Of a stretch of DNA of 64,000 nucleotides, positions 54,001-64,000 are shown piece by piece. A program made the translations under genes and the position numbers. The stretch's first letter is position 1. Each line of letters opens with the position of its first letter. The notes beneath the pieces are model-generated. The model did not search any database and was not told the origin of the DNA. It worked only from the letters and a program-made list of their open reading frames with translations. The DNA is from Lentinus brumalis (Eukaryota; Basidiomycota; Agaricomycetes; Polyporales; Polyporaceae), in contig MARA01000005.1 of assembly GCA_001792895.1 (NCBI GenBank), positions 1,488,001-1,552,000 of the forward strand, written 5' to 3'.

Positions 54001-56593
54001 GACCGCCGTCTCGCTGGGCCGCCGTTCACGGGAAGGGCGTACCGGCGAGTCCATGCTGCGCTTCCTCGTCTCCTCCCTGAACGACGGGGCGATCGAACTA
54101 CCCTCGGTGCGTGTGAAGGAACGGTCTTCGGAGGCAAGGGAAGTTGCGTCTGTGGTGACCGTGCGGATCGTCCCAAACCTCGTCTGGCTGCCAGGACTGC
54201 GCGAGGGCTCGAGAAGACTGGACAGCATTGTGGTGTCGGTGAGGTTGCTCGAAGCGTGTGACTGACGCATGGCCGCAGGTAGCTCGACGGATTCCGCGAG
54301 CGAGCCGATGATGGAGTCGCCCATGGACGCGCGGGTGGAATCAGCAACGGATATCCGTTCGACGACAGGACGCATACGGAGTGGGGAACGAGGGGAGGGG
54401 CTGGTGGCACCTCATCACTGTCCGGCGACAGAGCGCGGCGTTGACTGGACCCACTACCGAAAACGTCGTCGTCGTTGACCGTCTTGCCGTCGCTAGAATC
54501 CTCATTCGGGCTATCAGAGCGGACCGTTGGTAGGTGCTGATGGGGGCTCCATCTCTTCCGGACGGGGGAACTCGGACCAATTGGCGATGTAGAGCGCTGC
54601 AGCTGAGACATACTGAGGTTCGGGTGGAAGCAGCGGCACGCCCGTTCTGGCCATATGGGTTGTGGCCTGACCGCGCACCACCCTGGATGATCTTCGACTT
54701 GTTCGCACCTGGGAACTCCGCAAGCCGCGACAAGGCGAGTACGGTCTTGGCTACGCGTGCTAAGGACTCACTCGTTGCCTCCAGCAGGTCATCGCGATGG
54801 AAGAGCTCGTTGGTGGCCAGGCCCACGGATGACGACCCCGCAAGGAACTTCGTAACGTTTGACGTACGCACGAATCCGTCCTCTCGCCGATCCACGCGCG
54901 CTATCGTGCCCGGAAAAAGTTTGTTCACGCATCTGGTGCAATGAGGTCAGCAAGAGGTGTGTCAACAATGAGCGGAACATACGCACTGGCATAGGACGTA
55001 GCCATCCCTCAACGCCTCAACAAACAAGCGCCTCTCCTTCTCCTCGCTACCTGACGCAACCCCATTGCCCAAACCAGCCACGTTCACCTGCGACGTACTT
55101 GCCATTGCCCCGCTTCTCGCCCATATCCGTTCCAAACGCGCCAGAGGCCGTAACCGGGCCTCAACCTCCTCCCATTCCTTTGGATCCAGGCTGGCCTTAT
55201 TCACCTGCGATGGTGGCTTTAGCATCTCTTTGCAGAGGAACGAAGTCGCAGATCGAATCAGCTCCCGATGTTCTGGGTTGGCAGGCGACGCGAGTGACGT
55301 GGAGGATGCATTGTACAGGCGGGTCTGGTAAGTCGGTGAGAAGTTGCGCTGTGTGGGGGATACGGCACGAGCACGGGCCGGAGTGACTGGGGAAGCCGCT
55401 CGGGAGTTTGCTGGCGATGATGACGATAGATTGACAGGGCGGGCGTCCAGCGATGGTCGACGGCCGGAGGTTGTTGATGAGGTTGAGGCGAGAGGAAGGT
55501 GTGATGACGACGATGCTGAAGGGATTGCCCGATGTGTCGTTGGGGTGCGAGAGGACGAGCGGGGCTGGATCGGACTCGTAGCGCGGGGTGTGGATGGTGA
55601 AGAGGGAGGAGAACCGAGTCCAAGAGGAAGATGACTGGCACTCGCCGCTGCTCTCCGTGAGCTCGCTATCCCCCTGGGCGAAGGGGAGCCCGGAGGTGAC
55701 AGATCAGGTGATCTGGTTGCTTCCCTTGACCGACGTGTCGGTGTCGCTGGAATTGGTGAGCGAGATGTGAGCTCGTGGTTATGGGTTGAAGGAACGGCGG
55801 GTGATGAAGCGAGTGTAAGTGGAGGTGGTCGGCCTTTCGGCCGCTGCTCGTCCCTGGGAAGAGGTGAGGAGGTGCCATTCGCGCGAATGTCTCGTTTCGG
55901 AACGAGAGGTGTCGGGCCGCTGATGTCCTTCCTACTCACGGTCGGCTGGACACTGGACCTTCGAGTACGGTCTCGAGGAGGTGAAACGAGAGCCGCGACA
56001 TTAGAGGTTGACCCACTGGGCAGCGCGAAGGGCTGAGTGAAGGAGGAGGGAAGCGGCTGCGCGGATAGGTGCAACGCGGGGGAAGACATGGAGGCTTGCC
56101 GCAGAGAGGGCGTCAAGAAGCTGGTATGGCCAGCGACACGAACTTTGTCCTTGTCCCGAACCCTGCTCCCCCTCCCGGCGTCGTTCTCTTCGGTGGTGGA
56201 AGGCACAGGCGGCGCAGGCGAGGGAGAAGACACATCCTTGCCCGGCCGGCGGAACGAAACCTTAGATAACATTCGTGATCTGGCCTTCTCCTTCTCTTTA
56301 CGGCCATCGTCCTCTGGGGCCTTTCCCTTGCCCTTCGCCGCACCATGTGAGAGCACGCCCGACTCGTCTACAATTGCGGCAGCTTTCGCTTTGGACTTGG
56401 TCGCGGTGCGCAGACTCTGTTCGAGGGACGAGCGCAGCCGACTAAATGTTTTCGGCTGAGGTTCCGACGGCTGCAGCCGGGAAGTGGATGCCGTCGCAGA
56501 GGACAGTGGGACAGAGGTATCGACGTGCTTTTGTGAAACCATTGGGTGCGGTTTGGAAATCGTGACGTTGAGTTTGGCAACCGCTGCAGCCAT
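51010..56593 (-). CDS. CH-domain/SepH (Cdc7)-type kinase fusion with CaaX-like end
   Basis: About 1700 residues. Firm exons: 56593-54987, 54932-54614, then ~54550-53092, 53033-52804, 52749-52364, 52301-52135, 52071-51810 and 51755-51010. A long basic Ser/Pro-rich region leads to a calponin-homology-like domain across the first intron (VEALRDGYVLCQCVNKLFPG; VTKFLAGSSSVGLATNELFH). After another disordered stretch comes a Ser/Thr kinase: QLGNCIGRGQFGAVYRALN, AVKRIRL, VVHCDLKAANIL, SDFG, GTPNWMAPEVIEL. The HCD form and zinc finger (CRVCLQSVKKSAVLCEQCSL) match SepH/Cdc7 kinases of the septation initiation network. The protein ends SSGCTVQ, a CaaX-like box. Between 54614 and about 54350 the exact splicing is unresolved: coding character passes from one frame (SDSPNEDSSDGKTVNDDDV) to another (RMRPVVERISVADSTRAS), needing an intron or a one-base error. 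Confidence 0.8.
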
Positions 56594-57400
56594 ATGAGAA
56601 GGTTCGTCGGGGATGTCGAGAAGGATGTTTCGCCGACCGAACCGTGCTGCAACGCGGACGCGGCGTCAGCTGTACCTCTCCAGCGAGGGCGGAGTTACGG
56701 CACTCACTCTAAATAGACAGAAGGAAGGGGGGAGCAATCGACGCGGACAGTTCTGAGAATGACGGTGAGGAGATGAGCATGGGAACGCGCGTACACAGAT
56801 GGGTGAAGGGTGTGGAGAAGGGGACGTGATTATCGTACCCAGAATGCCACGGAGCACCGTTCTAGTATTCAGATATGCTGGAGAAGGTCTCCTCGGATGG
56901 GAAGCGAGAGTCGAGAGTTGGGTCAGACGAACCACAGGTACAAACATGCAAGTCAGCGGATCCAAGCGCGCTCCCGTTCGCAGGACGACAATGTGGATAC
57001 AGAGGGCCAGCGAGGTGTGGCGACAGGAAGACAATGTCGGTGAAGCGTGGAATATCCTCAGATTGATGCTGGGCGGATGGTGACGAGAAGGGTTGCCGAG
57101 GACGCCATGCACAGGGTCGGCGACGGCGAGAAGCGCGAGGAAGACGTCTCCGCGGCCTAGAGGACAGTGGGTAACAGCGAGAGAGCAACGAGCGGGGGAA
57201 ATGAACGGAGTCGCTGGGTCGTCGTTAGCGGCAGAGGAGTCGAACGCGAAGCCCAGTCTGCTACTTCCTCTGGGCGCCCGTTCTGCCGATATAAGCAACG
57301 TCCTTGCCGCCAGCTTTCAATCAGCCGTCCTGACCCGGCCGCGCTTTCCAGGCGGTTGCTCTTCGAGCCCACAATCATTCAGGAGCAGGCAATGATATCG
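56594..57400. other. Upstream region of the CH-kinase gene
   Basis: A 210-codon frame on the minus strand (57298-56666) is low-complexity, Pro/Ser/Cys-rich and motif-free, so I treat it as 5' untranslated or promoter DNA, not a gene. No TATA box was recognised. Confidence 0.45.
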
Positions 57401-60400
57401 GGGAATGCAGCTAGCTACGAATGCACGCTAGTACTAGCCCGACGTCGGGGTCCAAGCTCCCGGCTACAGCGCATGAACCCCGCGCGCTCTATCCTCCGCC
57501 GCAAAGCCGCTCGACAGCACCCGTGGCCAGGGAGAGAGAGGGGGACATAGACAGCGGACCGACCTGTGGTGCGTTCGACAGCGCCCCTTGTGCACACAGG
57601 CACATCTGCCTCGTTACAAGACGGCAACCGTGAATCCAGTCGATGACGTCCCTGCTGCAATAAGGTATGACGATGCACGTTCGCGCTTTGTGCGGCTTTT
57701 GGTCCGGACACGCGGCCGATATGCCCTTCGCTCAGCTGCGAACTCCGGAGACCCATCAGTTCATCAGTACCGGGAACGCGCGCGAACGACTGATATCGCT
57801 CCGAGTGCCCACGGGATGCGCGTACCGAGTCACCGACTCAGTCCGAAGCTGCACACATCCTGCAATTCTCCCGAGGATTGCATACCTGGACAGCACAGTG
57901 CGCTCTCGCTGTCCGATCCACTTGGCAACTCCGTCCCTGCCCACCGGTATCGCTCGAACGCGTCCCGACGTGAGAGCCTAACCATATGGAACGATCACGT
58001 GCGTCTTGATGGAGGCAGCATATCGCGTCGTGCGCCACGCCGTTAACGCTCCGACCGACGCTCGCAGCTGCGACATTGACCCATCGGGGTTGGCATGCGA
58101 GAGGCGCAGAACAGCGGGGCGCCACTCGTTTCGTAAACGCGTGCGGGTCGTTCGCAGAACCCTACGTCCGCTAGCGGCTACAGCCTCCGAAGCCGACCGT
58201 CGTGGCCTTGAGAGTCCGCGATTGATCACCCCGAGAACCACGGTCTTCTCGGCCTCGGATGCCTGTTCGACCTTCATGATACCATGAGCAGTAGATCATG
58301 CGCATGTAACTTACGCGCATCGCATTGTCAATATAGCTTGTTGAGCGCAGAGGGGTCACCGCATACGTACAATAAACAGAGGAGGCGTTAACGTTAGGCA
58401 CCCGCCGGCGTCCAGACTCCACAATGCAAAGAATGCACGAACGGATCTGCATTACAGCGTCGGAACGTATGTGGCCGTGGCACTGACCATCGGCACCACA
58501 TAAGATCAGGCACATGAGACCGCCATTGACTGTTCCGACGCCGGACGGCGAGCTCGAGCATGTAGACTCTACCCTCCACGGTCAAAGCGAGTATATAGCC
58601 CCGCCGTGCTCGGCGACGTCAATGATGACACGCTCACCGCCTTTGATGTCGGCGCCGCGGAGCATCGGATTCCGTGGTGGCACGCGTCGCACTGCGCAGC
58701 TTGGCACCTGTTCGCTGTGAGACATGGCCTGAACCTAGACTACGGAGCCACAGCAGTAACGTACTTTCTCTCATACTCGTGAGCCAGAAGCAGCCAGATA
58801 ACGGGTCCCCGGCTTGAGAAGGGGCGGACGAAGCTGATGGAAGTTGTGCAGCATGTAGAGCACAAGTCGACGAGCAGGCGATTTATATGATAGCGGGCAA
58901 ACGTGTTGCAGGTGTGTTTGAGCTCGGAGTCGAGGCTACCAATGTCATGAGGGTCGGGAGATGCCGATACTCGTCCCAGTGACTGAATACTAGTACCACT
59001 GAACTGGCTTCACCGCCAAGTTGCGTTACTGGCGTCCGGCCGGGCTGATACCGTCGCTGTGGTATAAGTACTACAAGTCTTCTGCCTTGCCTGACAGTAC
59101 TGAATTCGAAGGTAAGACGCGCCTCGTCGCGCTCAACGTCAGTACATGGTCTCATTGATGTGATGACGTTACGTGGTTTCACATTGGCATGAAATGGCTA
59201 CTTGCGAGTCTTGTGAACGCCACGAATTGCTGGGACGCCTGGATGTTGGACGACGTATGATGGGGCAACTCTACACGCACACTCTAGTAGAGCTCTGTCA
59301 GTGTCATCAGCGGTCCGGTGAGAACTCGAACTTGAAGTTAAAGTAGCCTTCACTTGTCTTAGTCAGCTAGCGCTTGTCTCTCTCCTTGCCTTAGGCTTTA
59401 CCATCTCCTTCACCACTAAGTAGCACACGATACTTGCTCTCGCCCTTTCCCTTGCCCCCATGGGCGACTCTGTCTTGGCTGGTTCATTCGATTCATGTGA
59501 GGATAAAATAGCGGATGCATATTCAATTCCCGTGCGATTCGTATACTTACTCGTGCAGTCGGTCTGTCACCCATCTCACGCTCGAAGCCAATGACAGTGT
59601 GACGCCGTTGATCGCTGACACTGATAGACACCGTGAACTAGCAATCCATGCCTTCCAGATAACCAAGACCATCCAGCCAATTGATGGGTCCAACACGCAG
59701 TGTCATTGGGTTGCTGGTGGGGTCTAGTTGGGGTACGTCTTCTCCGCAGCCACCGAACTGAACGGCAGTGACCTCACGAAACTCAGTTGCTGTCCTACCA
59801 CATGCATCTTACCATAAGAGCAGCGTCGTGGGCGCGTCAATGCCGTGGTTTTGACTAGCGGAAGCTACTGAACTTCGTCTCGCTGGTATACTTATCCGGC
59901 ATTTCGGCTGAAGCTAATCTCGCAGAGTCCATGCGACCTCATGACTGACCTTCGCGACGAAGTCGTATGTCTGTTTCCTGATTCTGCGTGCATCCAGAGG
60001 CATCCGGGTCACATTGCAGTGGTACGCTAACGCGTTGACTATGTGATTCATGTTTTGCAGTGCACCACATGAGGCCTAATCACAACCCTAGGATTGTTCT
60101 TCGGCATCGTCGGAGGCTGTAGCTGCAAGAATAGCTCCACCTGCACATGGCGGTAAGGGCTTCCTCCTCATGTCTGGACACTGGACACAGGCTGATTGCC
60201 CCGCCTTCGTATGTCTATCCAGGTCTGTCAGACGGTCGTCCGCGGTGCCGTGTGCAGCGGACACCCTCGGAGTTTACTACCGTTGTGACGCTCGTCTCGG
60301 ATATGGCGAGGTCTATCAAACGCCCTCAGGATAGCTCGATCGAGCCGTATCAGGCGGCTTTGCTTAACAACGATGTTGTTTCTAGGGCTTCGTCGACCGC

Positions 60401-60500
60401 ATGGAGAGCGGATGCGCTCCTCATGGTCGTACAAGCACGACAGTGCGACCCAAAAACTACTTGACATGAATCATGTCCGTTGGACAGCCGACGAAGCCGG
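57401..60500. other. Gene-free region, 3.1 kb
   Basis: I found no exon chain, domain or RNA gene. The longest frames (57588-58046 +, 58171-58515 -) lack motifs and overlap others of similar length in several frames. The part after about 58750 is richer in stops in all frames. It may contain old repeats or an unrecognised small gene. Confidence 0.4.
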
Positions 60501-60508
60501 TATATAAG
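60501..60508 (+). promoter_or_regulatory. TATA box of first GH18 gene
   Basis: TATATAAG lies 103 nt upstream of the ATG at 60604, a usual spacing for a highly expressed secreted-enzyme gene in this group. The second GH18 gene has an equivalent box at about the same distance. Confidence 0.65.
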
Positions 60509-60603
60509 ACTTGTATGGTTCTGACGGGCCGATTCAGGGCTCTCAGCACTCCTCTAGATCTGCAAGACTGTCGACGACGTTCGCAGCGTACTCCGTGTTC
60601 AAG

Positions 60604-62123
60604 ATGTTCGCTGTGTCCTGCTTCTTCATCCTCTCGTCGATGTTCCTCTTCCGGGGCGTGCTCTCAGCTCCTACGTGCGAACTCCGCCTTGACGTGCGCT
60701 CGTCTATCGAGAAACGTGGTATTCCCAGTGCCCCTCGATGGGTCATCTACAGCGACAAGTGGGTCTCCGGCGCGACCGGTCCTCCCGCGGTGGCTGAGAT
60801 CGCAGGCTTCAATGTCTTGTGAGTGAAGTCAAGCTCTGCTAGTTGTGTGACTGCAGGACTGATTGGTGCTTAGCGCCCTCTCGTTCTTGCTGATAGGCGG
60901 TGCCGCCGACAAGGCTCTCGAATGGACGCAGCTCTCTGCCTCTGATCGTTCCACGATCAAGTCGGAGTATTCTGCGGCGGGCATCAGCCTCATCGTGTCT
61001 GCGTTCGGTGCAACGGACGCTCCCACGACCGGGGGTGCCAACGCGGCCTCTACTGCGAACACGATGGCTGCTTGGGTTAAGCAGTACGACCTTGACGGCT
61101 TGGATGTCGATTACGAGGTATGTTTACCTCAAAGGATGCAACCCCGGTTTCGACCTAAACCTGGTCTTCTTCCGCAGGATTTCACTGCTATGGACAAGAG
61201 CGACGGCAGCGCGGAGGCGTGGCTCGCGACTTTCACTCAGCAAATCCGTACACAGCTTCCGCAGGGCCAGTTCATCCTCACACATGCTCGTAAGTCCTCG
61301 AAATGTTTTGAAGCGCCAACCACTGATGGCATTTGTCTTGACAGCGGTCGCCCCTTGGTATGCTAACCTGTCCGCCTACTTGAAGGTAACCCCCGCTCAC
61401 TCATCCGCAGGTTCTCCGTCAGCAACATCTTCGCCGGTGGCGCTTACTTGAAGGTTGACCAGACTGTCGGTGGGCTCATTGATTGGGTGAGTGCCCACTC
61501 CTTCGCAGCAGCATAGGGTGCTGCTTACCGTCCACGTTGGCATAATGCAGTACAACGTTCAGGTGAGCAGATCGAGATATATCTTCCAGATGCTATGAAT
61601 AACCTGCCTCGCGTCTTGCCATGCAGTTTTACAACCGTGAGTGTTGGTTCCGGCGTCATCACGTCGTCGCGTGTACTAAAGTGATGTTGAAGAGGGAACC
61701 ACGGAGTACACCACGTGCGACAGCCTGCTCAACACGTCCGGGGGTGACTGGCCTGGGTCCTCCGTCTTTGAGATCGCCGCTGCCGGTATTAATCTGAACA
61801 AGATTGTCATCGGCAAGCCCGCGCAGGCTGCCGGTGACGCGAACAACGGCTACATTGCGCCTGCCACCCTCGCGACGTGCGTCTCCAATGCGAAGGCCAA
61901 GGGCTGGAGTGCGTTCTACCTTCCGCCTATATCGTGTTCCCTCTCTGACAGACTTCTGGCATCAGACGCGGGTGTAATGGTCTGGGAGGTGGGTTCGCTC
62001 CTACGAGGTCATCGTCTCTGAAGATTTCCGCTGACGAGATATACCCAACAGTTCCCCGATGCCGCCGCCTCCTGGATTTCAACTGTCCGCTCGGTGGCGT
62101 ACCCGGTCTCAATGTTCGCTTGA
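60604..62123 (+). CDS. Small secreted GH18 glycoside hydrolase
   Basis: Ten exons (60604-60818, 60874-61117, 61178-61289, 61345-61357, 61411-61486, 61551-61562, 61627-61636, 61693-61908, 61966-61988, 62052-62123) give 330 residues. A signal peptide (MFAVSCFFILSSMFLFRGVL) comes first. The catalytic motif DGLDVDYE sits at residues about 146-153, with the proton donor Glu split from the next exon only at its end. Typical barrel pieces are FILTHAPVAPWFS, LIDWYNVQFYNQG and AGVMVWEFPD. It resembles chitinases and endo-beta-N-acetylglucosaminidase-like enzymes of basidiomycetes; I cannot choose the substrate. Three exons are only 10-13 nt, placing introns inside VQFYNQ and APW. No chitin-binding module. 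Confidence 0.85.
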
Positions 62124-63400
62124 CTTTCAGGTCTTGGGACGAGGTGTAACATCATATGACATAGTATACCCAGCGCGGTTTCCACGGAGTACCAATGCAG
62201 TCTTTATACCTATGTCTTCTCATCTGGGCAACGCCCTGCTTATCAGGATCGTTGTTCTCGTTATCGTCTGCGCGAGCTCTGAACTGAACCGGGCGCTACC
62301 GTCCATTACGGCACTGCCTTTCGATATCCGTATCGAGAAGTTCTCGTCTACATACGAACCACGTCGTCCACGACCCGCACCAATCGTCATACGTGATGAA
62401 GCCACCACAGGGAAGTTCGCCGTGCGGAGGTTGTGCTGCATTGAATCATCCTTAGCCTGAAAAAGCAGAGCTCTCTGCCAGTGATAGCCGCCACGTCGAA
62501 CGCATGGACGAGCTCACATGCTGCATTGATTCGCAGCGAGTACCGTTTGCTATGTTGTCAGGTGAGATTGGAAAGTCCTTTGCATGAGCATGGGGACTCA
62601 CTGAGGCGCGCGTTTCTGTCAGGTACTGCTTCTATCATGAGGCGGAGTGTCCAGTGCCGTCCAGCCTGAGCCGCTACGACCTGCTCCACTCCTACGCACT
62701 AGAAGCCTCGAGACTCTACATATACTGCAAGTCGAGCCAGAATGCTCGACTTGTGACTCTTCAAGCATCCGCTGGACCTCACGAACGGCACAGGCCAATG
62801 CAAGGTCGTCCCTATCCCCTCCCCGATACGCAGCGCTCGACGATACTGTTATCGCGAAGCCCTCGGACGAAATCTGCAGAATTCGAGCATGGTCTCCGGA
62901 TAGGCCTCTTGTTCTCAACTTGGCCAGACTCAGGTGACATGGTTGACATGCAGACTTGCTCGGTGAGATCGTCAGTTCGCTTCGTGTTCGCAGCCTACTC
63001 AATGTCAGCCATCCACATAGCCTGTGCAACAACGCATGGCTCGCAAAACTTCGCGCACGCACATGCCCGCTGAAGCCACAATGCCAGATTGGGCGACGCT
63101 GTCTGTGCCTTGCTACCCATGCGACCACGGAACACCTGGCTATCTTGACTCTTGGCGCTTCGACGAAATGCATGTGGGACCGGCGGTAGCCTGCGGACTC
63201 GCAATAGCTGGTGCTTCTATGGGACTTGCAGCACTACGTTTGTTCTTTCCATTCGAGGTCGGACTGGACGCTTCCGTTGGGCGACGCAGGACGGAATCGG
63301 CAACCTTCCTCGGCTGACGTCTCAGACGCGACCATGCGGATCCGCCGCTGGCGACATATGGCTTACCGGAACGTTCTCTCTCTCTTCCGGTGCTGGGGGC
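62124..63400. other. Spacer between tandem GH18 genes
   Basis: About 1.3 kb without a gene I can support. The frame at 62619-63173 on the minus strand is Arg/Ser-rich and motif-free. The end is the promoter of the second GH18 gene. Confidence 0.45.
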
Positions 63401-63407
63401 TATAAAG
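63401..63407 (+). promoter_or_regulatory. TATA box of second GH18 gene
   Basis: TATAAAG preceded by GGGGGC, 106 nt before the ATG at 63507, matching the arrangement of the first GH18 gene. Confidence 0.65.
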
Positions 63408-63506
63408 GCATCTCCTCTACGAGGGCTTGAGCTTCAGAGAGAACTCGCACTTCGCGCATCTCCTCACAACTCGGGTTGGCACTGCCCAAGGACTTCGACG
63501 GTCATC

Positions 63507-64000
63507 ATGTTCTCCTCCAGCATTCGTCGTATCGCCGCGTTCCTGGCTGCTTACCTCCTGATTGGCGTCATTGCGGCGCCGCTGGAGAGTTTCAACCAGA
63601 CCTTGTCCTTCGAGCAGCGTGATCTAGCGGCTCGTGCGACCCCAGCCGCTCCCCACTTCGCTATCTACGCAGACCAGTATCAGTCTGGGGTCACTGGGCC
63701 TCCAGCTACCTCCGCGATCAAGGTGCGCATGAGTGCGACAAGCTTCCCTGCTGTGTTTTGACTGATCTTGGTATACAGGGTTTCAATGCCTTGTGAGTAG
63801 GCTTCGCGGGGTCGTCGCTTTAGTCCGTCACGGCGGCTGACTCATGATCGCTCTAGCTACCTCTCGTTCTGGCTTATTGAGGGAGCATGGGACAAAGCAT
63901 ATGAATGGACGACCCTCAGCGCCTCAGATCGCGCGACGATCAAGTCACAGTACAGCGCTGCCGGCATCAAGCTCATGGTCGCCGCCTTCGGCTCCACGGA
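63507..64000 (+). CDS. Second GH18 paralogue, cut by the window edge
   Basis: The first three exons are visible: 63507-63722, 63779-63792 and 63857 to the edge. A signal peptide (IAAFLAAYLLIGVIAAP) is followed by HFAIYADQYQSGVTGPPAT, then GFNAFYLSFWLIEGAWDKAY and YSAAGIKLMVAAFGS. These align with the first gene, which reads WVIYSDKWVSGATGPPAV and YSAAGISLIVSAFGA, so they are tandem duplicates. This copy has an extra intron: its 14-nt second exon corresponds to sequence that is continuous with exon 1 in the first gene. The catalytic motif lies beyond the window, so activity cannot be judged. Confidence 0.8.

Noticed and set aside
54263..54378. A 116-nt GT-AG intron in the CH-kinase gene (GTATGC to GCGTCAG).
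   Set aside because: It keeps phase, but removes sequence that itself looks coding and has a poor pyrimidine tract. Left as an open question and not adopted as the gene model.
56666..57298. A 210-codon frame upstream of the CH-kinase gene on the same strand.
   Set aside because: Low-complexity Pro/Ser/Cys/Arg composition without domains, and similarly long frames occur in other frames. Better read as 5' flank.
57588..58046. Overlapping 100-150 codon frames in the 57.4-58.3 kb region.
   Set aside because: No domain, no phase-linked exon chain, and competing frames on both strands, as expected for G+C-rich non-coding DNA.
1..64000. Searched by eye for CRISPR arrays, bacterial operons, LTR retrotransposons, and reverse transcriptase or transposase motifs.
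   Set aside because: None seen. The genome is eukaryotic, repeats are irregular, and no YxDD, DDE or integrase pattern was recognised.

Overview
This window reads as nuclear DNA of a filamentous basidiomycete, probably an Agaricomycete such as a wood-decay polypore. The evidence is: protein genes cut by many 45-65 nt GT-AG introns with CTGAC/CTAAC-like branch sites; a G+C-rich, gene-dense layout with frequent divergent pairs; and basidiomycete-style versions of ERG4, MPE1, YVC1, PMT4, BYE1, MBP1 and a SepH/Cdc7-type kinase. Exon structures below were joined by hand from reading frames, splice sites and phase. No alignment or transcript was available.

Layout. 1-3.8 kb: a broken PPR-like organellar gene and a small membrane protein with a cysteine-rich loop. 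3.8-9.5 kb: gene-poor DNA with decayed short repeats, an excess of GTAAGT, a perfect palindrome, and copy 1 of a dispersed ~2 kb element. 9.5-15.4 kb: an F-box gene and a 23-exon vacuolar TRP-type channel (YVC1), transcribed divergently. 15.7-17.8 kb: copy 2 of the element, inverted. 17.9-27.3 kb: ERG4 (sterol reductase), MPE1 (pre-mRNA 3'-end processing), VPS5 (retromer sorting nexin, with a one-base frame break), the tiny ATP synthase subunit ATP18, and dephospho-CoA kinase. 27.6-29.8 kb: a stray duplicate of the VPS5 promoter and first codons, then copy 3 of the element.

30.4-50.3 kb is a dense housekeeping block: LSM4, a single-pass membrane protein, MVP1/SNX8, MBP1 (G1/S transcription factor), PRP4 (U4/U6 snRNP), PMT4 (protein O-mannosyltransferase) and a BYE1-like PHD-TFS2M-SPOC protein. 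51.0-56.6 kb is one very large gene joining a calponin-homology domain to a SepH/Cdc7-type kinase, with a zinc finger and a C-terminal CaaX-like box. 57.4-60.5 kb has no gene I can support. 60.6 kb to the end holds two tandem small secreted GH18 genes, the second cut by the window edge.

Themes are endosomal membrane traffic (VPS5, MVP1), the vacuolar Ca2+ channel, RNA processing (MPE1, LSM4, PRP4, BYE1), and the secretory pathway or wall (PMT4, GH18). The most unusual material is the three-copy element, which looks like a relic of a TATA-driven multi-exon gene with a tandemly duplicated exon pair, and the CH-kinase fusion with a possible lipid anchor.
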